64,000 nt of DNA from Candidatus Gastranaerophilales bacterium (GCA_900769645.1 CAAGHI010000057.1:1-64000); one strand, 5' to 3'; shown: positions 35,443-43,699, numbered from the stretch's first letter. Translations and numbers: made by a program. Notes: a model not told the origin generated them from the letters alone.

Positions 35443-35511
35443 AGTTTTCTCCTTGTAGTAACTATATTGTATCATAAAATCTGTCGTTCGCACACGTAGC
35501 TTGACAAAAAT

Positions 35512-35546
35512 TAATACGGCAAAGAATATCCTCCGCCGTATTGATT
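35512..35546 (-). terminator. Hairpin terminator for the Cys-rich gene
   Basis: AATACGGC and GCCGTATT arms around about 15 bases, with AATTTTTG on the minus strand side. It lies 34 bp past the stop of the gene at 35580 and upstream of rbfA. Confidence 0.6.
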
Positions 35547-35579
35547 AATTTGATTGTTTACGAGCTATCAAGCCAAAAG

Positions 35580-35873
35580 TCATTTCACCACACTAAACGC
35601 TGTAATTTTTTCAATCCCGACATTTAGCCAATCGTATTTGAAACACACATAGTCATTGCATTCACAATCATCGTCATTACAAGTACAATAATCCGAAAGT
35701 CTGCAAACCATAACATTTTCAAGGGTAATAAAATCATCATGGCATTCATCACATCGACCTTCCGGCAAATAAATATGACCATCAATTTTTAAGTGGTTAG
35801 TAAATATAGTAAGTTTATTTGAGCCGCTTTCTTCAACAATTTTACTAATCGGTTTTAAAATATTTCTAGACAT
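35580..35873 (-). CDS. Cys-rich member of the small beta-rich S1 family (unknown function)
   Basis: 97 residues. The plan is L-T-I-F-T-N-H-L-K-I-D-G-H-I-Y-L-P-E-G-R, F-I-T-L-E-N-V-M-V, and V-G-I-E-K-I-T-A, the same strand order as in 8613-8960 and 39651-40010. It differs in a central insert with seven Cys (C-D-E-C-H, C-R, C-T-C-N, C-E-C-N, C) that could bind a metal such as zinc. The region between D45 and D75 is strongly acidic. Ribosome site AAAGGAG lies just before the ATG. Confidence 0.7.
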   Translation of the reverse strand: MSRNILKPISKIVEESGSNKLTIFTNHLKIDGHIYLPEGRCDECHDDFITLENVMVCRLSDYCTCNDDDCECNDYVCFKYDWLNVGIEKITAFSVVK

Positions 35874-36028
35874 AATTTCTCCTTTACAAACACTTTTTAT
35901 TTATGCAAAAATTTGCACTCTACAGATTTATAGTAAAAAAGGAATTTGCAGAAAATAAATCCACCAAAAGAGCAAAGTATAAACAATATAAAATCGCACC
36001 GATTTTCGCCTTATTCAGAATCTATGAT

Positions 36029-36051
36029 AGACTCCGGATCGTAATCCGGAG
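36029..36051. repeat. R4 short palindromic repeat, copy 4
   Basis: AGACTCCGGATC-GTA-ATCCGGAGG form, preceded by the R1-like end TTATTCAGAATCTA. Confidence 0.65.
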
Positions 36052-36135
36052 GTGCTACGCACGTAGCCCTCTGGGGCAATATTGTTCTATACTTCATACA
36101 TCTATGAATATTTTTACTTTACAACTACTTTAGTC

Positions 36136-36206
36136 GTCATTCTGAAAACTTAGAATATTAGTATGAGCGGTTAGCGAATACATAATATTCTTGCTATTCA
36201 GAATCA
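36136..36206 (+). repeat. R1 palindromic dispersed repeat, copy 4
   Basis: GTCATTCTGAAAAC...CTTGCTATTCAGAATC with internal arms AGAATATTA and TAATATTCT, so it can fold almost end to end. It is the best-preserved copy. Confidence 0.8.
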
Positions 36207-36228
36207 AATTTAATTATTAATTCATGAT

Positions 36229-36252
36229 GTTGGGGTAGAAACCCCAACCTAC
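36229..36252. repeat. R2 palindromic repeat, copy
   Basis: GTTGGGGT-(8)-ACCCCAAC followed by CTAC, 23 bp after an R1 copy, the same R1-then-R2 order as at 31436-31551 and 46473-46582. Confidence 0.75.
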
Positions 36253-36502
36253 TTTGCTAGTTAGCGGAACAAACAACAAAACGAGTGTAGTTTGATATTC
36301 AATAGGCTGGATTGCCATGGCTACACTAAACGTTTCGCATCGCAATGACGTGAATAGCTACTACTTTCGTCATTGCGAGCGATTAGCGAAGCAATCTATG
36401 TTATTTTTAAACGCCCCTAATACCTTAGTGCCCAAGCAACTTAACGAAACAGACTTTGCCTCTTGGCATCTAAACGCCTCGCTCCCTAGCTGCTTAGCTG
36501 CT

Positions 36503-38056
36503 TTAGAACCCTCTTATCGGGCTCACCTTTTTTATTGAGCAAGAATTGTTTTCTTCTATACAAGTCGCAGATTTTGCAATCGACGGATCTCTCGAACAAT
36601 ATTGAGCCGCAGCATCAACATAACCTGACAGACAAGCAGACTGCCTAAACGAGATACTTTTTGCTCCATCTAGCCAGAACTGTGTTGCACCTTGAGCATT
36701 CACAGAATCAACTTGAAGACTCGTTTGAAGATAATACCTGCTACCACCTCCAAATTGAGCTATTGCATCTGTTTTGTAAGCCGGAATTACTTTGCCGGAA
36801 AGAGTTACATAGAATGGGAATACATCTTCCCACAAAACAGAACCTCCGTTTCTGTCCCCATCAATATCTATATACAAAACATAACCAAATTCGTCGGTAT
36901 ATATCTCTGTTCCATCAGCTTTTGTAATCTTCGCACCTGTATGCTCTGTAAGACTAAGATCCGGAATTGTTGCAGGGTCTTGCGAGGCATTGAAGATTCT
37001 CATACCGTTTCTTAGAACAATATCCGCTGTTATATCTGAAAAATCTGTCGTATCCGCAGCAACTGCCGAACCATTACACATTGTACCAGTCCTTGTATTC
37101 GCAAGACTTACAAACATATTACAGAAGTTTGCACCCTTACGAGGTACTGTTGCATTATCTGGGACACATTTACAATCCGGGACTGTTGGATCCCAATGAG
37201 TACCGGCAGGACAATTCGGCCAAGTTCCTGGTTTTGTATCATAATCACAGGTTTCTGAATTATAATCAGTATACCCATTAGCGCAATAATCTTGCTGTTG
37301 CTGCTCTGCTGTTTTCTGAGTACAAGGTTCAGGTGTTGGAGTTGGTGTTGGTGTTGGTGTATCAGGCACACACCCGCAAGGCTCAGTCGAACTCCAATGC
37401 GTTCCAGAAGCGCAACTAACAAATGACTTATATTTACACGTTTCACTATCATAATCTGTCTTTCGCTCACGACAATAATCAATACGCTGTTGAGCTTCTG
37501 AAATTTGAGTACACCCAATTGTTACATCTGGACACTCATAAGTAACTATACATGACGCCTTACAATTTGTAAGATCATATAAAGGAGTTCCGCCGTTTTT
37601 GCAAGTTGGAAGACCTGCATTAAAACATCTCATTACTTCATTTGTAGTTGCCCCCAATTGATTAGCTACATCTTCTACAGAAGTACCATTAAGAGTGGTC
37701 ATATCAGGCATATATGATGCGGCATAAGAAAAAGTACATGTTCTTGCTCTTGCTGGCAATTCTCCACCGCCAACCCAAACGAATTTAGGTAAAAACAAAA
37801 ATAAATTCGAGTAATCAGAACGTACAGACGAAGAAATTTCAGTATATTCCACTCTATTCGGATTAAAATCTGCCAACATTTGCGCAGTCACGTCATTCAA
37901 AATTCCATACGCAGAATAATATGTATATGTTGTTATATTATCCAATCTTGTTTTTGCAACACGCATAGTCACAGCAACAACAACTGCAATTACAACCAAC
38001 ACTATAATAATTTCTACAAGAGTGTACCCTCTTTTAACCCTGTCAAATATTCCCAT
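36503..38056 (-). CDS. Large prepilin-type protein with two Cys-rich modules and a Thr-Pro linker
   Basis: 517 residues. Leader M-G-I-F-D-R-V-K-R-G then |Y-T-L-V-E-I-I-I-V-L, a canonical prepilin peptidase site with Gly before and Glu at +5. Two related modules follow: about residues 182-232 (C-T-Q-I-S-E-A-Q-Q-R...C-V-P-D) and 243-300 (C-T-Q-K-T-A-E-Q-Q-Q...C-V-P-D), each with Y-D/N-S-E-T-C and G-T-H-W. They are joined by a (T-P)5 linker coded by short GGTGTT-type tandem repeats. The last third has D-I-D-G-D-R-N-G-G and E-D-V-F-P-F, a form of the local D-x-N-G motif. It is likely a surface minor pilin or adhesin with disulfide-rich modules. The C-terminus meets repeat DNA. Confidence 0.82.
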   Translation of the reverse strand: MGIFDRVKRGYTLVEIIIVLVVIAVVVAVTMRVAKTRLDNITTYTYYSAYGILNDVTAQMLADFNPNRVEYTEISSSVRSDYSNLFLFLPKFVWVGGGELPARARTCTFSYAASYMPDMTTLNGTSVEDVANQLGATTNEVMRCFNAGLPTCKNGGTPLYDLTNCKASCIVTYECPDVTIGCTQISEAQQRIDYCRERKTDYDSETCKYKSFVSCASGTHWSSTEPCGCVPDTPTPTPTPTPEPCTQKTAEQQQQDYCANGYTDYNSETCDYDTKPGTWPNCPAGTHWDPTVPDCKCVPDNATVPRKGANFCNMFVSLANTRTGTMCNGSAVAADTTDFSDITADIVLRNGMRIFNASQDPATIPDLSLTEHTGAKITKADGTEIYTDEFGYVLYIDIDGDRNGGSVLWEDVFPFYVTLSGKVIPAYKTDAIAQFGGGSRYYLQTSLQVDSVNAQGATQFWLDGAKSISFRQSACLSGYVDAAAQYCSRDPSIAKSATCIEENNSCSIKKVSPIRGF

Positions 38057-38126
38057 CTATAACATATATCCTATAATTATCTCAACAACTATATTATAAC
38101 AATTATTAAAAAATTTTTCAACTCGA

Positions 38127-38155
38127 TTGACGGGTTTGAAAAAATATGTTAAGAT
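38127..38155 (+). promoter_or_regulatory. Promoter for the nfeD-SPFH pair
   Basis: TTGACG (38127-38132), 17-bp spacer, TAAGAT (38150-38155), 25 bp before the nfeD-like ATG. Confidence 0.65.
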
Positions 38156-38180
38156 AGTATTTATATAAAGGAGATACATT

Positions 38181-38603
38181 ATGCTTTGGGAAACTTTTAC
38201 AATCGCCGGCTTAATTTTCATCATTTTGGAAATGGTTGTTCCGTCGATGTTCTTTTTGAACCTTGCAGTTGCTGCAATTATCACAGCCCTTGCTGCTATT
38301 TGGATTGCAAGCTGGCCTGTGTTAATCATTATTTTCGCAGTGTTATCAATTGTTTCTATCCTGTTTTTAAGACCTTTGCTTATTAAAAACAAGAAAAACA
38401 AAGAGACTCAAACCGGCATGGGAAGCAAATATATCGGAAAAATTGTGAAAGTAATAGAACCGATTACTAAATTTTCAGGTGCAATAACAATTTATGATGA
38501 ACGCTGGGAAGCTCGTGTTGATAGCGACGAAACAATCCCTGTCGGAAGCGAAGTTAAAATTGTCAAAAACGAAAGCTTGGTCTTAACAGTAGAAAAAATA
38601 TAG
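38181..38603 (+). CDS. NfeD-like membrane protein
   Basis: 140 residues. Hydrophobic segments near 5-25, 30-50 and 55-72, then an OB-fold NfeD domain (about 80-140) with G-K-I-V-K-V-I-E-P-I and G-S-E-V-K-I-V-K-N-E-S-L. AAAGGAGATAC precedes the ATG. This is the short NfeD form without the ClpP-like protease; such proteins pair with SPFH proteins, as here with the gene 11 bp downstream. Confidence 0.88.
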   Translation: MLWETFTIAGLIFIILEMVVPSMFFLNLAVAAIITALAAIWIASWPVLIIIFAVLSIVSILFLRPLLIKNKKNKETQTGMGSKYIGKIVKVIEPITKFSGAITIYDERWEARVDSDETIPVGSEVKIVKNESLVLTVEKI

Positions 38604-38614
38604 GAGAGCATTAA

Positions 38615-39586
38615 ATGACTATTGTATTACTTATTTTATTGGTTGCGTTATTGGTTTATGTTTTTAAAGGCATAATTATCGTACAACAACAGCAACAAGT
38701 TATTATAGAAAGAATGGGACGTTACGAAAAAACCCTTGACGCAGGGCCTAACTTCATCTTCCCTATCTTGGAAGCACCACGAGGAATTTTGAAAAAAGTT
38801 TCTCAAAAAGGTCTTGACGGTCGCAGTTATTATTACCAAAAACAAGTAGACAGAATTGACCTGAGAGAACAAATATATGACTTCCCTCGCCAAAACGTAA
38901 TTACAAAAGATAACGTTTCAATCACAATTAACGCATTGATTTACTTCCAAATCGTAAACGCAAAAGATGCGGTTTATGAAATCGAAAATCTTCCTGATGC
39001 GATTGAAAAATTAACACAAACAACACTCAGAAACCTTGTAGGTCAAATGGATTTGCAAGAAACATTGACATCTCGCGGAAAAATCAACGACGAATTGAGA
39101 ACAACTCTTGATGATGCAACAAATAAATGGGGCGTAAAAGTAAATCGTGTTGAAATTCAAGACATCTTCCCACCGGCTGACATTCAAGCATCAATGGACA
39201 AATTGATGAAAGCCGATAGAGAAAAGAAAGCTACAATTACAGAAGCAGAAGGTTTGAAAGAAGCAGCAATCCGCAAGGCCGAAGGTGAAAAGGAAGCTGC
39301 TATCAGATCTGCCGAAGGTGCTAAACAAGCAGAAATCCTTAGAGCCGAAGGTATTGCACAGGCTCGTGTAATTGAAGCCGATGCCGAAAAAGAGGCAATT
39401 TCTCGAATTATTAACGCATTAGCAGACAAAGGCCAACCGGACAAATACCTTATCGCAATGAAATACTTGGAAACAATGACTGCTATCACAAGCGGAGAAA
39501 ACAACAAAGTTGTTTACATGCCTTATGAAGCAACAGGGATCTTATCTTCTGTTGACGGCATCAAACAAATGTTTGACAAACAATAG
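38615..39586 (+). CDS. qmcA: SPFH/Band 7 protein (stomatin/QmcA-like)
   Basis: 323 residues. One N-terminal membrane segment (about 2-20), then the Band 7 domain: V-I-E-R-M-G-R-Y, L-D-L/I-R-E-Q (here D-L-R-E-Q), V-I-T-K-D-N-V-S-I-T-I-N-A and N-L-V-G-Q-M-D-L-Q-E-T-L. An Ala/Glu/Lys-rich coiled coil follows (about 205-265; A-E-G-E-K-E-A-A-I repeats). It forms large membrane rings or scaffolds in detergent-resistant regions. Partner of the NfeD-like gene just upstream. Confidence 0.9.
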   Translation: MTIVLLILLVALLVYVFKGIIIVQQQQQVIIERMGRYEKTLDAGPNFIFPILEAPRGILKKVSQKGLDGRSYYYQKQVDRIDLREQIYDFPRQNVITKDNVSITINALIYFQIVNAKDAVYEIENLPDAIEKLTQTTLRNLVGQMDLQETLTSRGKINDELRTTLDDATNKWGVKVNRVEIQDIFPPADIQASMDKLMKADREKKATITEAEGLKEAAIRKAEGEKEAAIRSAEGAKQAEILRAEGIAQARVIEADAEKEAISRIINALADKGQPDKYLIAMKYLETMTAITSGENNKVVYMPYEATGILSSVDGIKQMFDKQ

Positions 39587-39650
39587 ACTTAAATCTAGTC
39601 AGGGCGAAGTCAATACTTTGCCCTGATTTATAACAAAAGGACAACCCAAA

Positions 39651-40010
39651 ATGATGATGAATAATTTACCCAGAATGCAAGTTTTAATCACAACAAACGA
39701 CCAATATGTTGAAGGCGAATTACTTTTACCTGAAAACATGAGATTTAGCAACTCAATTCCTGACAACATGTTATTTTACATCTTGAATGGCGGTTTTCAG
39801 TTTATTACACTTAAAAATTGTGAAATCAAAGATAGAAAAAATATCGCTTTCCGTCCTGATAAAACTCCGCAACTTCACGTAAACATAACATCAATAATAA
39901 CAATTCAAATCATTGAAATATTACCTGATGACTATGAATACGAAGACGATTTTGAAGAAGAACTTGAACAAGTAACAAAACGTCGCTCAAAAGTTAAAAA
40001 TCAAAGATAA
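39651..40010 (+). CDS. Small beta-rich S1 family protein (unknown function)
   Basis: 119 residues. Plan: M-Q-V-L-I-T-T-N-D-Q-Y-V-E-G-E-L-L-L-P-E, N-S-I-P-D-N-M, F-I-T-L-K-N-C-E-I, and I-T-S-I-I-T-I-Q-I-I-E-I. It matches the fold order of the 115- and 97-residue proteins at 8613 and 35580. It ends in an acidic-then-basic tail (D-D-Y-E-Y-E-D-D-F-E-E-E, then K-R-R-S-K). AAAAGGAC precedes the ATG. A CAGGGC/GCCCTG hairpin (39597-39628) separates it from the SPFH gene. Confidence 0.75.
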   Translation: MMMNNLPRMQVLITTNDQYVEGELLLPENMRFSNSIPDNMLFYILNGGFQFITLKNCEIKDRKNIAFRPDKTPQLHVNITSIITIQIIEILPDDYEYEDDFEEELEQVTKRRSKVKNQR

Positions 40011-40102
40011 TTCAATAATTTTCTTCACATTTATATCTTTTTTTTTATGTTTTTGGTAAAATTTTTATAAATCTGTATTGAAAGCAAAAAAAGGAAGATA
40101 AG

Positions 40103-41890
40103 ATGATTAAAACAAAACTTAAAGACCACAATTGCGGAGAACTAAACCTTGACAATTTGAATGAAGAAGTAACTCTTTCAGGTTGGGCATCTACTATTCG
40201 TGATTTGGGTGGTATTTTATTTGTAGAATTGAGAGATAGAACAGGCTTTTTCCAACTTGTTGCTAACCCTCAGATTAACCCCGAAGTTCACAAAGTTTTT
40301 GAAAAACTTAGATCAGAATATGTTATTACCGTAAAAGGTAAAATTACTCGCAGACCGGAAGAAACATACAACGAAAAATATGCAACAGGTCAAGTTGAAA
40401 TGTATCCTACATCTGTTGAAATATTGTCAGAAGCAAAAACATTGCCGTTTGTTTTGGACGACGAAAATGTTTCAGAAGACGTTCGTTTAAAATACAGATA
40501 CTTAGACATCAGACGTGAAGGTATGTTGCACAACTTGACTTTGCGTCACAAAATTTGCCAAGCTGCTCGTGGATATTTGAACAGCCAAGACTTTTTGGAA
40601 GTTGAAACTCCTATCTTGATTAAAACAACTCCGGAAGGGGCGAGAGATTACCTTGTTCCATCTCGTGTTCAAGAAGGTAAATTCTACGCATTGCCTCAAT
40701 CTCCACAGATTTTCAAACAATTGTTAATGGTTGGCGGCATTGAAAGATATTATCAAATCGCAAAATGTTTCAGAGATGAAGACTTACGTGCTGACAGACA
40801 GCCCGAATTTACTCAAATCGATATCGAAATGTCATTTGTAGAACAACAAGATGTTATCAAACTTGTTGAAGGCTTAATAGTCGACACATTCAAGGCTGCC
40901 GGCGTTGAAGTTAAACCTCCGTTTATCCAAATGCCTTGGCAAGAAGCTATGGACAGATTTGGTTCTGACAAACCTGATACACGCTTCGGATTGGAATTGT
41001 TTGACATCGGCGATATCATTTTACAGTCAGAATTCAAAATCGTTAGAGATACTCTTGAAAAAGGCGGTATCGTTCGCGGTATCAGAATTCCGGGCGGTTC
41101 TAAATTCTCAAGAAAAGATATCGACGATATTACAAAACTTGCAGTTTCATTCGGTGCAAAAGCTCTTGCAAACATTATTTACAACGAAGACGGCACTGCA
41201 AAATCTCCTGTATTGAAATTCGTTACAGAAGAACAAGCACAAGCTATTAAAGAACGTGCAGGTGCAGAAGATGGCGATATCATTTTCTTTGTTGCAGATA
41301 AACCAAAATTAGTTTACGATATTATGGGCAGATTGAGATTGTATTTCGGAAAAAGATTAGACCTAATCGACGAAAACAAACACAATCTACTTTGGGTTGT
41401 TGACTTCCCTATGTTTGAATGGTCTGACGAAGAAGGTAGATTTATGGCAATGCACCACCCATTCACTTCACCTTGTATCGCTGATTTAGACAAATTGAAA
41501 TCAGGCGACTTAGGTAATGTAAAATCAATCGCTTACGATATCGTTTACAACGGAACAGAATTGGGTGGCGGTTCTGTTAGAATTCACTCATCAGAAGTTC
41601 AAAGTGCTATCTTCAAAGCTCTTGGCTTGACAGAAGAAGAAGCTAAAGAAAAATTCGGCTTTATGGTAAACGCCTTGCAATACGGAACTCCACCTCACGC
41701 AGGTCTTGCAATCGGCTTGGACAGACTTGTTGCATTGCTTTGCAGAACTGACAGTATTAGAGATGTAATCGCATTCCCTAAAAACTCAGGTGCAAAAGAC
41801 CTTATGAGTGATGCTCCAGGGGAAGCTTCTCTACAACAGTTGAGAGAACTTCACTTGAAAAGCACTGTTCAACAACACCACAAAGCATAA
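40103..41890 (+). CDS. aspS: Aspartyl-tRNA synthetase
   Basis: 595 residues, the bacterial type with the GAD insert. N-terminal anticodon-binding OB domain (G-W-A-S-T-I-R-D-L-G-G, F-V-E-L-R-D-R-T-G), motif 2 near F-R-D-E-D-L-R-A-D-R-Q-P-E-F-T-Q, and motif 3 G-L-A-I-G-L-D-R-L-V-A-L. AAGGAAGATAAG precedes the ATG. Whether it also charges tRNA-Asn cannot be told from the sequence alone. Confidence 0.96.
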   Translation: MIKTKLKDHNCGELNLDNLNEEVTLSGWASTIRDLGGILFVELRDRTGFFQLVANPQINPEVHKVFEKLRSEYVITVKGKITRRPEETYNEKYATGQVEMYPTSVEILSEAKTLPFVLDDENVSEDVRLKYRYLDIRREGMLHNLTLRHKICQAARGYLNSQDFLEVETPILIKTTPEGARDYLVPSRVQEGKFYALPQSPQIFKQLLMVGGIERYYQIAKCFRDEDLRADRQPEFTQIDIEMSFVEQQDVIKLVEGLIVDTFKAAGVEVKPPFIQMPWQEAMDRFGSDKPDTRFGLELFDIGDIILQSEFKIVRDTLEKGGIVRGIRIPGGSKFSRKDIDDITKLAVSFGAKALANIIYNEDGTAKSPVLKFVTEEQAQAIKERAGAEDGDIIFFVADKPKLVYDIMGRLRLYFGKRLDLIDENKHNLLWVVDFPMFEWSDEEGRFMAMHHPFTSPCIADLDKLKSGDLGNVKSIAYDIVYNGTELGGGSVRIHSSEVQSAIFKALGLTEEEAKEKFGFMVNALQYGTPPHAGLAIGLDRLVALLCRTDSIRDVIAFPKNSGAKDLMSDAPGEASLQQLRELHLKSTVQQHHKA

Positions 41891-41937
41891 TTAGTCTTAT
41901 GCAAATGGCGAAATCGAATTTTCGTTGAAAAATTTAT

Positions 41938-41968
41938 AAAAAAGCTCTACTCCGGTGGGGCTTTTTTG
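41938..41968 (+). terminator. Rho-independent terminator after aspS
   Basis: AAAAAAGC-T-C and GGGGCTTTTTT arms with a T-run, 48 bp past the aspS stop. ribF starts only 27 bp beyond it. Confidence 0.8.
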
Positions 41969-41982
41969 TTGTGTTTTTTATG

Positions 41983-41988
41983 TATAAT
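41983..41988 (+). promoter_or_regulatory. -10 box placing the ribF start at or near its ATG
   Basis: Perfect TATAAT at 41983-41988, whose expected start point (about 41995) coincides with ATG 41995. The -35 region is T-rich without a good match. There is no ribosome site before this ATG, so the mRNA may be leaderless. Confidence 0.4.
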
Positions 41989-41994
41989 TATGGT

Positions 41995-42885
41995 ATGGAA
42001 ATATTTAAAAGTTTAAATGAAAATCCAAATTTATCGTTGTCACTCGGTTTTTTTGACGGAGTACATCTTGGACACAAAACAGTAATTGAAAGTGCTGTTG
42101 ATTATGCTCAAAAAAACGGGAACAAATCTGCCGTTATAACATTTGCAGAGCACCCATGTTGTATTCTAAGAGGAATTCAGCCGGAATATATTTTGACAAA
42201 AAGGGAAAGAGAAAAGGCAATAGAGGCACTCGGAATTGATTATTTGTACGAATTGGATTTTATGAGTATTTCAAATTTGACTGCGGACGAGTACCTGAAA
42301 GACGTTCTTGTCAAATATTTTTCGCCAAAATCTATTTCCACAGGTTGGAATCACAGTTTTGGCCGTAAAAAATCCGGAAATGTTGAATTTTTACGAGAAA
42401 ATCAAGAAAAATACGGCTACAAATACTTTGAACTTCCACCCAAAATGTTGGACGACGAGATAATCAGCAGTACTTGTATCAGAAATTATTTGTCCAAAGG
42501 CGAAATTGCATACGCCAACAAAATGCTCGGACGAAAATTTGAAATAAGCGGAGAAGTTATAAAAGGGCAACAAATCGGACGAACAATAGGTTTTCGAACC
42601 GCAAACATTAAATATCCGACAGAATTAGTCGAACTTCCACATGGTGTTTATGCAGTAGAAACAAATTTCGGCAAAGGAATTGCAAACTACGGTTCTCGCC
42701 CAACTGTCAACGGTGTTGGAACATTGATAGAAGTCCATATTTTGAATTTTAACCAGGATATCTATGGCAAAAATCTGAGTGTAAAATTTCAAAAAATGCT
42801 ACGCCCAGAAAAAAAGTTTTCATCACTGGAAGAGCTAAAAAATCAAATTACAAAGGATATCCAACAGATACAGGATCAAAATTAA
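41995..42885 (+). CDS. ribF: Bifunctional riboflavin kinase/FAD synthetase
   Basis: 296 residues from ATG 41995. N-terminal FAD synthetase: S-L-G-F-F-D-G-V-H-L-G-H-K, then G-W-N-H-S-F-G and S-S-T-C-I-R; C-terminal riboflavin kinase: G-R-T-I-G-F-R-T-A-N and H-I-L-N-F-N-Q-D-I-Y-G, ending with the E-L-K-N-Q-I-x-x-D helix. Converts riboflavin to FMN then FAD. Upstream in-frame ATG/GTG codons are crowded next to the terminator and lack a ribosome site too. No FMN riboswitch is seen. Confidence 0.93.
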   Translation: MEIFKSLNENPNLSLSLGFFDGVHLGHKTVIESAVDYAQKNGNKSAVITFAEHPCCILRGIQPEYILTKREREKAIEALGIDYLYELDFMSISNLTADEYLKDVLVKYFSPKSISTGWNHSFGRKKSGNVEFLRENQEKYGYKYFELPPKMLDDEIISSTCIRNYLSKGEIAYANKMLGRKFEISGEVIKGQQIGRTIGFRTANIKYPTELVELPHGVYAVETNFGKGIANYGSRPTVNGVGTLIEVHILNFNQDIYGKNLSVKFQKMLRPEKKFSSLEELKNQITKDIQQIQDQN

Positions 42886-42887
42886 AG

Positions 42888-42916
42888 TTGACAAATCACA
42901 AAATATCGTAAATAAT
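42888..42916 (+). promoter_or_regulatory. Promoter for tract-bearing prepilin 4
   Basis: Perfect TTGACA (42888-42893), 17-bp spacer and AATAAT (42911-42916), or TAATAG with 19 bp. It directly follows the ribF stop. Confidence 0.6.
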
Positions 42917-42953
42917 AGATTTATACGTTAAGAATAAGAGGAGTTAGAAAAAA

Positions 42954-43699
42954 ATGATTAATAATAAGTCAAGGATTGCCCCCCCCCCAATGGTGCTAAA
43001 AAATCCGCCTTCACCCTTGCTGAGGTATTAATCACCCTCGGCATCATTGGTGTTGTTGCTGCACTCACTTTCCCTTTTCTTATTCAAAACTATCAGAAAA
43101 AAGTTATTGCAAGTCAATTGAAGGCAAATTTTAGTCTTATTGAACAGGCTATAGTTATGACGCAAGCTGAAATAGAAGAGCCTAACTGGGTGAGAGAGCT
43201 TGATGAAACAGAAATTCAAAATAGAATTAATAAGACAGCTGAAACAGCTGAAAAATACATTATTCCACATCTAAAAATAGTAAAGAATTATGGTGTAATA
43301 AGTCCATCGCGAGCTATGTATGGATTTCCAAAATATAAAAATTTCGCAGGAGCGCAAGTTCCCCCTACTTCAACTACAGGTTCAACTTTTTATACATTCG
43401 AAATGGCAAATGGTGCATATGTTTTTTATGCACTAGGGCAAAATTCTGACTATTCATATACTGAGCCATATTTCTATATTGATGTAAATGGACAAAATAA
43501 ACCTAATATTGTTGGGAAAGATGTTTTTATGCTCCATGTAAATTATAATGGACATCTTGAAATGCCAGGAGTTCGTAAAACGAGAGAAGAACTATTGAAT
43601 ATTTGTGCTACTGATCCTAGCAAAGCAACTCTTTGGGAAAGTTGCGGAGCTTTAATTCAAAAAGATGGGTGGGAAATTAAGTCAGACTATCCATGGTAG
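42954..43699 (+). CDS. Prepilin-type N-terminal protein 4; out of frame at a ten-C tract (phase-OFF candidate)
   Basis: AGAGGAGTTAG precedes ATG 42954. The leader M-I-N-N-K-S-R-I-A meets ten C (42979-42988), shifts and stops after 25 residues. With eleven C it would read A-P-P-P-N-G-A-K-K-S-A|FTLAEVLITLGIIGVVAAL, giving 248 residues. Here the tract base is C on the coding strand, so the tract codes Pro, not Gly as in the other three. The body has I-D-V-N-G-Q-N-K-P-N-I-V-G-K-D-V-F-M-L and a K-D-G-W-E-I end. It has its own strong -35 box. The open frame that begins at 43118 is only the body without the signature. Confidence 0.8.
42979..42988 (+). repeat. Homopolymer tract, ten C, in prepilin 4 leader
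   Basis: Ten C preceded by GATTG. The ATTG-C10 string is the same as on the non-coding strand of prepilins 1 and 3, so the unit is inverted relative to the gene here. Confidence 0.9.

Larger units (their letters stand above)
35874..36502. other. Repeat-filled 0.6 kb gap
   Basis: No convincing gene. It holds an R4 copy (36029-36051), an R1 copy (36136-36206) and an R2 copy (36229-36252). An inverted pair CGCAATGACG/CGTCATTGCG lies at about 36340-36378, and CCTAGCTGCTTAGCTGC at 36485-36501 is found again at 48137-48153. It is the densest repeat cluster in the window. Confidence 0.7.

Noticed and set aside
36503..36540. Frameshift at the 3' end of the 517-residue pilin gene due to repeat DNA
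   Set aside because: The frame runs to a TAA without a break; the end is adjacent to a repeat but no lost homologous tail can be shown.
43118..43699. A stand-alone 193-residue gene starting at ATG 43118
   Set aside because: It lacks the FTLAEV signature that lies just upstream in the same frame and is joined to ATG 42954 by one base in the tract; it is the body of prepilin 4.
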